Origin: Saprospiraceae bacterium
GTDB taxonomy: Bacteria > Bacteroidota > Bacteroidia > Chitinophagales > Saprospiraceae
Length of the DNA stretch: 64,000 nt
Assembly (NCBI GenBank): GCA_019187365.1
Contig: JABARE010000006.1
Coordinates: forward strand, 124,001 to 188,000
Direction of reading: 5' to 3'
Below, in pieces: positions 1 through 9,132 of this stretch. The notes below the pieces were generated by a model. That model was not told the DNA's origin. It saw nothing but the letters and a program-made list of their open reading frames with translations, and searched no databases. A program made the translations under genes and the position numbers. Each line of letters starts with the position of its first letter. Position 1 is the stretch's first letter.

Positions 1-644
1 CCGTTGTATTCCTGGAGGGCATAAAGCACGCGGTTTCCGTTGCGAGAAGGGTCATGGAGCACACACCCCACGTCATCCTCGCAGGAGAAGGGGCCCTGCA
101 GTTTGCCATTCAACAGGGATTCAAACAGGAGGAGCTTCTGACTCCATCCGCCCGGGAAGCCTGGGAGCGCTGGAAGGTCGAATCCCGGTATCAACCCGTC
201 ATCAACCAGGAGCGACATGACACCATCGGCATCCTCGCAATAGACCGTGACGGGGTGGTGGCAGGAGCTTGTTCTACCAGTGGCCTGGCATTTAAAATGC
301 GGGGCAGGGTAGGGGATTCTCCGATCGTTGGCGCTGGTCTTTACGTCGATGGTGAAGTGGGGGCAGCAACCGCCACGGGCCTGGGAGAAGCCGTGCTCAA
401 GAAAATGGGGGCGTTCTCGATCGTAGAGATGATGCGCCAGGGGATGGGTCCGCAAAAGGCCTGCCTCGAAGCAGTGCGAAGACTGTTGTCGGTGCGGGCG
501 GCTGAAGCATTCCAGGTGGGGTACGTGGCTGTGGACCGGAGAGGCCGGACCGGGGCCTGCTCCCTCAGACCGGGCTTTCAGGCTTCCCGGATGTGGACGT
601 CCGGGTTCGAGCTCCAGGATGCGCCAAGCCTGTTGTCCCGCTAA
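1..644 (+). CDS. Glycosylasparaginase (N4-GlcNAc-asparaginase), 3' part
   Basis: Ntn-hydrolase of the glycosylasparaginase/isoaspartyl-peptidase family, which cleaves the GlcNAc-Asn bond of N-glycopeptides or related beta-aspartyl substrates. The reading frame is open from base 3, before the first ATG at 54. The residues upstream of that ATG (FLEGIKHAVSVARRV) continue the family alignment into MEHTPHVILAGEGA, so the gene is cut by the window edge. The autocleavage motif HDTIG is visible; its Thr (codon 222-224) would become the N-terminal nucleophile. The following GACSTSGLAFKMRGRVGDSP and the glycine-rich GAATATGLGE match the beta-subunit active site. The C-terminus is complete. Whether it carries a signal peptide cannot be seen. 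No partner gene follows; the next gene is a separate regulator. The family call is firm, exact substrate is not. Confidence 0.88.
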   Translation, partial: VVFLEGIKHAVSVARRVMEHTPHVILAGEGALQFAIQQGFKQEELLTPSAREAWERWKVESRYQPVINQERHDTIGILAIDRDGVVAGACSTSGLAFKMRGRVGDSPIVGAGLYVDGEVGAATATGLGEAVLKKMGAFSIVEMMRQGMGPQKACLEAVRRLLSVRAAEAFQVGYVAVDRRGRTGACSLRPGFQASRMWTSGFELQDAPSLLSR

Positions 645-904
645 ACAAAGGGCTCCAAATCGCAAATTTCCTGGATGTTTTTGTGCGCTTTGAGGTGTGA
701 AGCCCAACACATAGAGAATTATTATCATTTTTAGTTGATTATAAATATATTAATTGAATATATATAATGCATTGATAATTAGTATATAATAAATATATTT
801 TCTCTTTTATTCCCGTGCACTCCCGCCATGGAGGTCTCCTTCCCGCGATTTTGGCACTCATTTTGCTTATTCCTAATATGTTCCAGACAACCGGAACTTG
901 ACAC
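645..904. other. AT-rich intergenic region upstream of the response regulator
   Basis: No credible gene. Bases about 715-805 are almost pure A/T with repeated TATA-like words, resembling the AT-rich tracts found upstream of several other promoters in the window. No convincing TAnnTTTG promoter was found here. Confidence 0.5.
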
Positions 905-1564
905 ATGGACGAGATCCGATACGTTGCGGCCGATGACCACAGGCTTTTTCTCCGGGGATTCAGGCTGCTGCTCGACCGGATCCGGACAGCTAAACCGCTG
1001 GTTTGTGTTGGCGAGGCTTCCACCACACAGGAAGTGCTGCGACGGATACAGCCCGGAGAAGTGGACCTGTTGTTTCTGGATCTCAACCTGGCGGATATCG
1101 ACGCCACGCAACTCATACCAAAATTCAAAGAACTCCATCCGGGTTTGCGGATCCTTTGCATCAGTATGTACACAGACGCAAAGCTGGTTCGCGAGGCCCT
1201 GAAGAAAGGTGCCGATGGGTTCCTTTCCAAAAATGTGGATCTACCTGAACTGGAAGTAGCCATCGATTCGGTGATGGAAGGGGAGATTGTTCTGGGAAAA
1301 GACATCAGCCTCTCCGCTGCAGCCTTGCGCCAATTGGCACCGAGGCCCGGCATCAACCGCTTCAATGCTCCTTTCCAGCTCACCAGGAGAGAGAGGGAAA
1401 TCCTCGACCTGGTCGTAAAGGGAAAATCCAACAAGGACATAGCAGCGCTGCTGTTCATCAGCAGGGATACCGTGAGCGCTCACCGCAAGAGCCTGATGCG
1501 AAAATTGAACGTGAGAAATGCTTCAGGTCTGATCAGGGTGGCTTACGACTTCAATCTGATCTGA
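905..1564 (+). CDS. NarL/FixJ (LuxR-type) response regulator
   Basis: Two-component response regulator of 219 residues, the normal length for the family. The receiver domain (about 1-125) has the acidic pair D10-D11, phospho-acceptor D59 in LLFLDLNL, a Ser in CISMYTD and the conserved Lys in FLSKN. A LuxR/GerE helix-turn-helix occupies about 156-210 (LTRREREILDLVVKGKSNKD, then DTVSAHRKSLMRKL). It therefore probably binds DNA as a dimer after phosphorylation. No histidine kinase lies next to it, so it is an orphan here. It sits about 100 bp upstream of the first giant surface-protein gene in the same orientation, which makes it a candidate regulator of the T9SS cluster; this is inference from position only. 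Confidence 0.92.
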   Translation: MDEIRYVAADDHRLFLRGFRLLLDRIRTAKPLVCVGEASTTQEVLRRIQPGEVDLLFLDLNLADIDATQLIPKFKELHPGLRILCISMYTDAKLVREALKKGADGFLSKNVDLPELEVAIDSVMEGEIVLGKDISLSAAALRQLAPRPGINRFNAPFQLTRREREILDLVVKGKSNKDIAALLFISRDTVSAHRKSLMRKLNVRNASGLIRVAYDFNLI

Positions 1565-1667
1565 TTCCGGCGGCTGCCCAGAATGAAACATCCTCGCGCA
1601 TTGCGCGGAGAACATAAATGACTTTGCATTGACAACTGATTTACTTCAATCCTTAAACCGAGTTAAA

Positions 1668-4600
1668 ATGAAAAAGGAAACATTTACAATCCTGCAATTA
1701 CTCCAGAAGACCTGTCGCTGGGCAATGGCCTCCGCACTGGTACTTTTGCTGTTTGCACAGGACGGCCTGGCACAATGTCCGCTTGCCTGCAACAATTTGG
1801 TGCAGGTCTCCGTGGATGAAAATTGCAAGGCCGTAATCACAGCCGACATGATACTGGAGGATCCTGGTCCAGGTTGTACTTATGTAGTGGTTGTGTACGG
1901 CATCAACGGACAACCGATACCCGGTGCTACGGTAACAAGCGCGCACATCGGGCAGACGCTCACTGTCTCGGTCTTCCTCGGCAGCAATTCATGCTGGGGT
2001 GCCATTTTTGTAGAAGACAAATTGCCACCGGTGATCGAATGTCCTCGGTTGGATACAGTTTTTTGCAACCAGCACAATTACGCATTGATACCACCGGTTG
2101 TAACGGACAACTGTTCGGGTGTGACACGTCACGTCATATCGGACGAGATCTTAAAATACCCTTGCGACTCGGTTTTTGCCGGCAAGCGCGTGATCAAATA
2201 CTATTACACCGATGCATCAGGAAATCGTTCGGATACCTGTGAGCAGTGCGTGTATTTTGAAAAAATTGACCCCGTTACCGACGTCGACTGGCCTTTGGAC
2301 ACCATTTTCGATTGTGAAGACATGGATACGGTTCCTTCACCGGCAGTTACCGGAGTGCCAAAGGTTGCAGGCGAGCCGCTGTACCCAAGCTGGGGAATAT
2401 GCCAGATCGCCATCACTTATGAAGACCAGATCCTGCCGATCTGTCCCAAAAGCTTCAAAGTGCTTCGCAAATGGACTTACCTCGACTGGTGCCGTTCAAG
2501 TTCAAGCTCAGCACCTCCCAACCCCTATTACAAATACCAGGTGATCAAAGTCATCGATACCAGCGGACCTGTACTCTCCTGCTCACCTAACATTACGATT
2601 AACACCGATGTTTGGAAATGCACGGGAACCGCTCTGCTGCCGTCGCCAACCATTCTCCAGGAATGCAGCTACGTCGATTCGATTTACGTTGGTTACAAGG
2701 TCGTTACCACCGCCAACGATACGCTGACGTATGACGGGACAAACTCCAACAACATCGTCAAACTCAAAAACGGCCTATACAGCATCAGCGAATTACCGCT
2801 TGGATTGAACTGGGTTGTATTCCGGGTTTGGGATGCCTGCGGAAACTATACTGAATGTGCAACAGAAGTGTATGTAGAGGACAAGGTGCCTCCGGTTGCG
2901 GTGTGCGACCAGAAGACTACCGTTACCCTTACGCTTGACGGCACCGCCAAAGTCGCAGCCATTACGTTCGACGATGGTTCCCACGACAATTGTGGTATAT
3001 CGCGATATGAAGCGCGGCGTATGGACAATGGCAAGCCTTGCAATACACCTGATGGCGATGAATTTAATCCCTATGTCTTTTTCTGTTGCGATGACATCGG
3101 AAAAACGCTCGTGGTCTCCATGCGCGTATGGGACATCCACGGAAATTCAAACACCTGTATGGTAGAAATCGAAGTGCAGGACAAACTTGCTCCGTACATC
3201 ATCTGTCCGCCGCACATTACCGTTTCGTGCGAATTTGACTATACCGACTTGTCTGTCTTTGGAACGGTGAGGGATGACGCTGCCGACCGCGAGCCCATCG
3301 TGATTTCCGATAAATTCCTGAACGCTTCGGGTCCCCTGATCGACGGTTATGCGTACGACGGTTGCGGAGTGGATATAGATGAATCCGTTTTCACCAACCT
3401 GAAGTGCGGAGAAGGCACCATCCGTCGGACCTTCATAGCCACCGACGATACTGGCAACAGCGCGAGCTGTACACAGATCATCACGATCGAAGATTACATT
3501 ACTGACAATGTGGAAGTCTTCTTTCCGTTGGATACGGTCTTTACAACTGTGTGCCTCTCGAAACAGCAGCTGACGCCCGAGATCACCGGCAAGCCTGTCA
3601 TCAAGGGTGCCGACAAATGTTCCAACGTTGTGACCACGTATGAAGACCTCGTCTTTACCCTCGACCCGGGTGCGTGCATAAAGATCCTGCGCAAGTGGAT
3701 CGTCATCGACTGGTGTGTCTGGAAACCAAACGAACACGAATCTCCCGGCTATTGGTCATGGACACAGGTCATCAAAGTGGTCAATAACGTACCTCCGAAA
3801 TTCACCAGCAGTTGCAGTGACCGTACGGTTGATGTGTTTGGTCCGGGCTGCAAAGGACAGGTTGACCTGGTTGCTTCAGCCGACGACGACTGCACCGACG
3901 ATGCCGACCTCAGCTGGACACACACGGTGGATCTGTTTAATGATGGCACCAACGACGCTTCGCATTCCGGTCCCGGAAGAGATGCATCGGGTGTATATCC
4001 CGTAGGTGTGCACAAAGTTCAGTTTACGGTGTACGACGCTTGCAATAATAAAAATACCTGCACCTTCCTGCTGACCGTTCGCGATGGAAAGAAACCAACA
4101 CCGGTTTGCCTGGGTTCAGTTGTCACAACGGTCATGCCGAGTTCGAAAAGTGTGGCGATCTGGGCAAAGGATTTTGACCTAAAAAGTGAAGACAATTGCA
4201 CACCGCATGATAGCCTGCGCTTTGCATTCCTCATCAACGGCCGATTTGAGCCTTCCATGGTGCTGACCTGTTCCAACATCGGCATCAACATCCTGAGGGT
4301 GTATGTCATCGACAAAGCAGGCAATTCGGATTACTGCGAAGTGCAGCTCGATCTGCAGGACCCAAACAAGGTTTGCCCAACGGGACTTACCATCACGGGT
4401 AAATTTACCACCATCAAGGGCGGACCCGTAGCGGGAGTGACGGCTATATGGGAGCGCGCCAATCCTGCTGGCACCAACGCAACCTACTCCGACAAGACGG
4501 GAGCATTTGCTTTCAACAACATCTCTCCGGGGATGGACTATACCCTTCGGGCAGAGAAGACCAACGGCCAATACGTCAACGGCGTGAGCACCTACGACAT

Positions 4601-5621
4601 CGTGCTGATCCAAAAGCACATTCTGGGCATTCAACTCTTCGACTCGCCGTACAAGTTCCTTGCTGCCGACGTCAACGCAAGTTGTGGCATCACAGCCGCC
4701 GACATCGCTGAAATCCGGAAACTCATTTTGGGCACCATCTCCAAATTCGACAAGACCCCTTCATGGAATTTTATTCCGGTTGCCTCTGCCATGCCAAACC
4801 CCGTGCAACCCTGCGGTTTTGTAAACAGCATTACCTACAACCTGATCAACCGCAACGAGACGAGTGCCGATTTTTACGGCATCAAAATGGGTGACATCAA
4901 CATTGATGTTGACGCCGGTAACTTTAGCCAAACCAGTACCCGCAATGCGAACAAACGTTTGTTTGTTGCGGACGAGGTGATCCTTGAAGCAGGCCGCGAA
5001 TACGACATCCCGGTTTACTTTGGCCAGGATGCGCACCTCGAAGGACTCCAGCTTGCGGTTCAGGCCGTCGGCTCCCGGGCAGAAATCCTTGGCCTGAAAC
5101 CGGGTAAACTGCCGGTATCAGAAGATGAATACGTACTGGATGGCAGCCAAATCCGCATGGCCGTCGCCCTTGCGGGCGAACATCGCCTGGGTGCAGGGGA
5201 AACTGCATGGTATCTCCGCATTCGCGCCACGGCTTCCGGCCGGCTATCGCAGGCATTGCAACTGAGCCAGGCTCTTGCGGCAGAATGCTACGAAGTGCAG
5301 TACGGTCCGGTGTCTCTCGACTTTGCCGTTCGCGATGCTGAGAAAAACGACCTGGGCAGATCTTCCGTACTGTACCAAAATGTTCCTAACCCATTTACGG
5401 GTTCGACCCGTGTAGGGTTTGAGATCGAACGCGACCAGGAGGTAGAATTTGTTGCCAGCGAGCTCAACGGCAAAGTGCTGTTCCGCACAAAGAAATTCTA
5501 CGCAAAGGGTTATCACGAATTCGACCTGTCGGCAGATCTACTGCCGGGAGAGGGCGTCTTCTTCCTCCAGATGAATGCGCACGACTTCAGCGAAACCAAA
5601 CGATTAATTCACATCAGATGA
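1668..5621 (+). CDS. Giant secreted HYR-like/dockerin/cohesin-like protein with T9SS sorting domain (paralogue 1)
   Basis: Predicted extracellular protein of 1317 residues. I start it at ATG 1668 (MKKETF), because the signal peptide ends at GLA|QCPL (about residue 35); an in-frame TTG at 1629 lies further upstream. After the signal comes a module shared with three paralogues (ACNNLVQVSVDENC, then a C-W-G-A-IFVEDK segment). Cys-rich HYR-like beta modules follow, including two copies of the family motif FKVLRKWTYLDWC / IKILRKWIVIDWC and one RRMDNG...FCCDDIG module. A carboxypeptidase-regulatory-like segment precedes dockerin-like repeats (about 965-1030; AADVNASCGITAADIAEIRK). A cohesin-like domain lies at about 1094-1220 and a type A T9SS C-terminal domain at about 1232-1317 (YQNVPNPFTG). 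Function is unknown; surface adhesin or matrix component is inferred. A weak -7-like TGACTTTG sits at 1619-1626. Confidence 0.85.
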   Translation: MKKETFTILQLLQKTCRWAMASALVLLLFAQDGLAQCPLACNNLVQVSVDENCKAVITADMILEDPGPGCTYVVVVYGINGQPIPGATVTSAHIGQTLTVSVFLGSNSCWGAIFVEDKLPPVIECPRLDTVFCNQHNYALIPPVVTDNCSGVTRHVISDEILKYPCDSVFAGKRVIKYYYTDASGNRSDTCEQCVYFEKIDPVTDVDWPLDTIFDCEDMDTVPSPAVTGVPKVAGEPLYPSWGICQIAITYEDQILPICPKSFKVLRKWTYLDWCRSSSSSAPPNPYYKYQVIKVIDTSGPVLSCSPNITINTDVWKCTGTALLPSPTILQECSYVDSIYVGYKVVTTANDTLTYDGTNSNNIVKLKNGLYSISELPLGLNWVVFRVWDACGNYTECATEVYVEDKVPPVAVCDQKTTVTLTLDGTAKVAAITFDDGSHDNCGISRYEARRMDNGKPCNTPDGDEFNPYVFFCCDDIGKTLVVSMRVWDIHGNSNTCMVEIEVQDKLAPYIICPPHITVSCEFDYTDLSVFGTVRDDAADREPIVISDKFLNASGPLIDGYAYDGCGVDIDESVFTNLKCGEGTIRRTFIATDDTGNSASCTQIITIEDYITDNVEVFFPLDTVFTTVCLSKQQLTPEITGKPVIKGADKCSNVVTTYEDLVFTLDPGACIKILRKWIVIDWCVWKPNEHESPGYWSWTQVIKVVNNVPPKFTSSCSDRTVDVFGPGCKGQVDLVASADDDCTDDADLSWTHTVDLFNDGTNDASHSGPGRDASGVYPVGVHKVQFTVYDACNNKNTCTFLLTVRDGKKPTPVCLGSVVTTVMPSSKSVAIWAKDFDLKSEDNCTPHDSLRFAFLINGRFEPSMVLTCSNIGINILRVYVIDKAGNSDYCEVQLDLQDPNKVCPTGLTITGKFTTIKGGPVAGVTAIWERANPAGTNATYSDKTGAFAFNNISPGMDYTLRAEKTNGQYVNGVSTYDIVLIQKHILGIQLFDSPYKFLAADVNASCGITAADIAEIRKLILGTISKFDKTPSWNFIPVASAMPNPVQPCGFVNSITYNLINRNETSADFYGIKMGDINIDVDAGNFSQTSTRNANKRLFVADEVILEAGREYDIPVYFGQDAHLEGLQLAVQAVGSRAEILGLKPGKLPVSEDEYVLDGSQIRMAVALAGEHRLGAGETAWYLRIRATASGRLSQALQLSQALAAECYEVQYGPVSLDFAVRDAEKNDLGRSSVLYQNVPNPFTGSTRVGFEIERDQEVEFVASELNGKVLFRTKKFYAKGYHEFDLSADLLPGEGVFFLQMNAHDFSETKRLIHIR

Positions 5622-5652
5622 TGAGGATTGGGTAGTAAATGCAGTGTTTTTT

Positions 5653-5684
5653 GCCTGATCGCGGGGACGCGGTCAGGCTTTTTT
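5653..5684 (+). terminator. Intrinsic terminator after paralogue 1
   Basis: An 11-bp GC-rich stem (GCCTGATCGCG pairing with CGCGGTCAGGC, one G-U pair) with a 4-base loop is followed directly by six Ts. It lies about 30 bases past the stop codon. Confidence 0.9.
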
Positions 5685-5898
5685 CATTGAGAAAACTGGG
5701 CTGGAGCGGAAAAAACCGCCAAAATGCACTGAATTTAGGGAAAACGGTAGCAAAATGCGGGTCCAATTCGCTATATTTGCCCTGGATCACCCGTCGCCTC
5801 CCCCAATATTCCTGAATTCAAGACTAAAAACCACTAAATTTGCCCGTTGGCTTACCCCGTGGCGTTTAGAATTGTATTAAAGGAATTTTATATATTCA

Positions 5899-5930
5899 TT
5901 GAAAAGATTTATAAAGACATATTAATTTTG
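5899..5930 (+). promoter_or_regulatory. Bacteroidota-type promoter for the SprB-like gene
   Basis: A -33 TTG (5899-5901) and a perfect -7 TAATTTTG (5923-5930) are separated by 21 bases, within the known TTG-N17-23-TAnnTTTG spacing. Start of transcription would be near 5937, about 25 bases before ATG 5961. Two further -7-like elements (5772 TATATTTG, 5835 TAAATTTG) lack a -33 partner. Confidence 0.65.
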
Positions 5931-5960
5931 TTTGCGCTTTCAGCGCTCAATTTGCACGAA

Positions 5961-8900
5961 ATGAACCGAACCATGAAATTCTTCTTGAAAATATGCTGCA
6001 TGCTCGGCATTGTACAGTTCGCGTCGGCCCAGATCACCCTACAGCCTGATGCCGTGACCGGTGACGCCGGAGATACCGTGCTGGTGCCGGTCAAGGTGAC
6101 CGGTTTTACTAAGATTACCTATACCCAGTACAGCTTTCACTACGACTCCAACGTCGTCGAGCTGTTGGGAATCGTCAAGACCACGGCGTATAAAGACTTG
6201 TTTTCCAGCCTGGATTTTGGGCCGCTTACGGTAAAGGGCCGCATCGGGTTTAACTGGGAGGCCGAACAGGGCATACCCCAGACCATTGCCAACGGAACCG
6301 TACTCTTCAACTTCCGGTTTCGGCTGATCGGGGAGGAATGCGATTCAACGTCTTTAACCATAGCCAATACGCCCACCCGGATTGAGGCCGGCGATGAAAA
6401 CCTCGATCCCATCGATTTGACTTCTACGACCGGAAAAGTGAAGATCAACGGAGCCAATTGTCCGGGTGGTCCACCGCCGGATACCACGAGCCTGCAGATC
6501 ATCGCCTCGACAGAGACGACTCCTGCCGGGGTGGTCAAGTGCATTAAAGTGACGACAAAGGCTTTCAAAAACATTCAAACGGGTCAATTCACCATCCACT
6601 GGAATCGTAGCGTAGCTCTTTTCGACACAGTCAACTCCGGTGCCTGGACTATGACCTGGGGTCAGAATTACGCGGCACTTGCCGATCGCAGCGGAGTTGG
6701 CATTACCTGGGACGCCGGCCGCACACCCCTAACCCTGCCAGACGATGCCGTTCTCTTCGAAGTCTGCCTCCGGCCCGTTGGCAGTCCGGGAACTTCGACC
6801 GACGTAACCTTCGACGGAAACCCCATCATCATTGAGTTCACCGATGGCAACACCGACCCGGTAAACGCCCGCTTTACATCGGGCAAACTGACCATCACCG
6901 ACGCTCCGGCGCAAACCCTCAAACTATACGTTCGCGATACCATGGTTGAGGAAGGTACCGAATTCTGTATCCCGATCCGCGTAGACAACTTCACTTGCGT
7001 TCAGAATTTTCAGTTTAGTGTGCTTTTCGACACATCGAAGCTCAAGTTCAAACGCATCTCCACCATCAACCTGCCATCGCTGGGCACGCAAAACTTCAAT
7101 GTTGCCAACGATTCGGTTCGTGTGACCTGGGATGCCTCCACCGGACCTCAGGACCTTCCTAACGGGGGATCGCTTTTTTCGATTTGCTTCGAATCGTTGC
7201 TGGCTGCGCCCAATTGTCCATTTGATACCAAATTGCGCTTTGCCGATTTGCTGGGCAGTCCGGTTGAATTTTCGGATTGCAATAGCAACAATTTTACCGT
7301 GGTATTCGAAGAACCAGAATTTACCGTAAAATGCAGAACGGTTGTTCAACCCGTGGTTATCAGCCTGGGTACAAAAACGAACATCAAGTGCTTCGGCGAC
7401 TGCAATGGCAGCGTGGTGGGAACACAGGTCTCCGGTGGCAAGGGGCCTTTCGACTACGAATGGCAATTGCAACCATCGGGTGTCGTCATCTCGACGGTGC
7501 TGGAGCCCGCCGACCTCTGCCCCGGCGATTACAGGCTGGTGGTCATTGATCGCGGCAACAACAACGCGCGAACTTCTTCTGTTGCCATTACCATTTCCGG
7601 CCCTGCAGCACCCATTGAGTGCTCTGCTGTGGTCACGCATGTGCAGACGGTCAACGACGGGAAGATCGACCTCACGGTGACAGGTGGAACTCCACCGTAT
7701 ACCTTTACCTGGTACCGGCTGCCCACCCGGCCAAATCCACCCCGCACAGAGGAAGATCCGGCAAACCTGCCGGCAGCAAGTTACGAGGTAACCATTCGAG
7801 ATAACAACGGCTGTGTTAAAGTCTGCACCTTCACCGTAAATCCGGCTCCGATCAAGATAGCTGCCATTACAGAGCTTGCAAAGAACAAATGCTTTGGAGA
7901 CTGTGAAGCCTCGCTGAATGTCAGCGCATCGGGAGGTGCAATTCCCTACAAATTGGCCCAGTGGAGCAATGGAGACTTTGGTAACATTGCGGATTCACTT
8001 TGTGCCGGTACCTACACCGTAACGGTCACAGATGCCAACAACAATACCGACACGGGTACCTACACGGTCACGCAGCCCGACGAAATCGTCACCACCCTGG
8101 ACAGCACAAGAAAGTCTTCCGGAAACGACGGTGCCATTTACGTAACGGTAAAAGGGGGTACACCCGGTTTTACTTACCAGTGGAAAAACGCCGCCGGCGC
8201 GGTGGTTGGAAACACCGAAGACCTGATCAACATCCCACCGGGAACGTATCAGTTGTGTGCAACCGACCAAAACAATTGCGTCAAATGCGAAAACTACATC
8301 TGCGATCCAATCAACACTACACCCCCGACGATCACGGTCACCCTCAAAATTGAGCTCAAAAATGGCAACCAGGCGGTTACGTGTAAGGGGAAATGCGACG
8401 GACGGATCACCGTGGAAGTGACCTCCTCCGATCCAAGGTTGCCGTATCGCTATCGCTGGTCGCACGACTCATTGCTCAATTCCGCCACAGCGTCGAACCT
8501 TTGCCCGGGGATCAGCTACCGGGTAACCGTAACGGATGCTGCCGGCAACTCCAAGGTATCCAACGCAACCGTCCTTCCCGATGCCGCAGCCATCACCCTG
8601 ACGACCAAGCGCATCAAATGCGCAAGCACCTCTACCGCGACGGACGGAAGCTACGAAGCCCTGGTCAGCGGTGCGGTGCTCCCCGTAAGCTACACCTGGT
8701 GCAACAATAGCTTTGGGCAGGTAGCCAACGACCTGGCCGGTGGCGATTGCTCCGTTCAGATCGTCGATGCCAACGGATGTACCGCCTCCGAGAATTTCAC
8801 CGTCTGCATTGGCACCTCTCCGAACGCCGACTGCTTCAAAGGCAGATTGGCCATTTCGCCGAACAGCGACGGACTGAATGATTTTCTCGACATCGCCTGT

Positions 8901-9104
8901 GCAGTCAATTTTGAAAATACCCTGACGATCTTCGATCGCTGGGGCAACCAGGTTTTTGCCGCCAATAACTACAATGGTACCTGGGCCGGCACAGACGAAG
9001 AAGGAAACGAACTCACGGAGGGGACCTATATGTGGATCTTGCAGGTCCGGGAATCCGGTGCCGACGACCGCTATTTCAAAGGGACCGTCACGATTGTTAG
9101 ATAG
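5961..9104 (+). CDS. Secreted protein with three cohesin-like domains, SprB repeats and a CHU_C (T9SS type B) end
   Basis: Predicted surface protein of about 1047 residues. ATG 5961 (MNRTMKFFLK) or ATG 5973 gives a clean signal peptide ending FASA|QITL and lies just after a good promoter; an earlier in-frame TTG gives an implausible N-terminus. Three tandem cohesin-like beta-sandwiches are recognisable at about 25-165, 178-312 and 320-455, each with the Y/F-S-F/V-x-x-D/N pattern and a late F-x-x-R strand. Six SprB-type repeats follow (about 470-950; KCFGDCNGSV, KCFGDCEASL, CKGKCDGRIT and relatives, each ending YxVTVxDxNG). The end (about 958-1047; ISPNSDGLNDFLDI ... FDRWGNQVF) is a CHU_C gliding-motility C-terminal domain, exported by T9SS. 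In known systems such proteins are anchored or moved with a SprF partner, and a PorP/SprF gene follows 28 bases downstream. Scaffold function is inference. Confidence 0.85.
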   Translation: MNRTMKFFLKICCMLGIVQFASAQITLQPDAVTGDAGDTVLVPVKVTGFTKITYTQYSFHYDSNVVELLGIVKTTAYKDLFSSLDFGPLTVKGRIGFNWEAEQGIPQTIANGTVLFNFRFRLIGEECDSTSLTIANTPTRIEAGDENLDPIDLTSTTGKVKINGANCPGGPPPDTTSLQIIASTETTPAGVVKCIKVTTKAFKNIQTGQFTIHWNRSVALFDTVNSGAWTMTWGQNYAALADRSGVGITWDAGRTPLTLPDDAVLFEVCLRPVGSPGTSTDVTFDGNPIIIEFTDGNTDPVNARFTSGKLTITDAPAQTLKLYVRDTMVEEGTEFCIPIRVDNFTCVQNFQFSVLFDTSKLKFKRISTINLPSLGTQNFNVANDSVRVTWDASTGPQDLPNGGSLFSICFESLLAAPNCPFDTKLRFADLLGSPVEFSDCNSNNFTVVFEEPEFTVKCRTVVQPVVISLGTKTNIKCFGDCNGSVVGTQVSGGKGPFDYEWQLQPSGVVISTVLEPADLCPGDYRLVVIDRGNNNARTSSVAITISGPAAPIECSAVVTHVQTVNDGKIDLTVTGGTPPYTFTWYRLPTRPNPPRTEEDPANLPAASYEVTIRDNNGCVKVCTFTVNPAPIKIAAITELAKNKCFGDCEASLNVSASGGAIPYKLAQWSNGDFGNIADSLCAGTYTVTVTDANNNTDTGTYTVTQPDEIVTTLDSTRKSSGNDGAIYVTVKGGTPGFTYQWKNAAGAVVGNTEDLINIPPGTYQLCATDQNNCVKCENYICDPINTTPPTITVTLKIELKNGNQAVTCKGKCDGRITVEVTSSDPRLPYRYRWSHDSLLNSATASNLCPGISYRVTVTDAAGNSKVSNATVLPDAAAITLTTKRIKCASTSTATDGSYEALVSGAVLPVSYTWCNNSFGQVANDLAGGDCSVQIVDANGCTASENFTVCIGTSPNADCFKGRLAISPNSDGLNDFLDIACAVNFENTLTIFDRWGNQVFAANNYNGTWAGTDEEGNELTEGTYMWILQVRESGADDRYFKGTVTIVR

Positions 9105-9132
9105 TTTGCTGAAAACTAAACATTTGAATATT

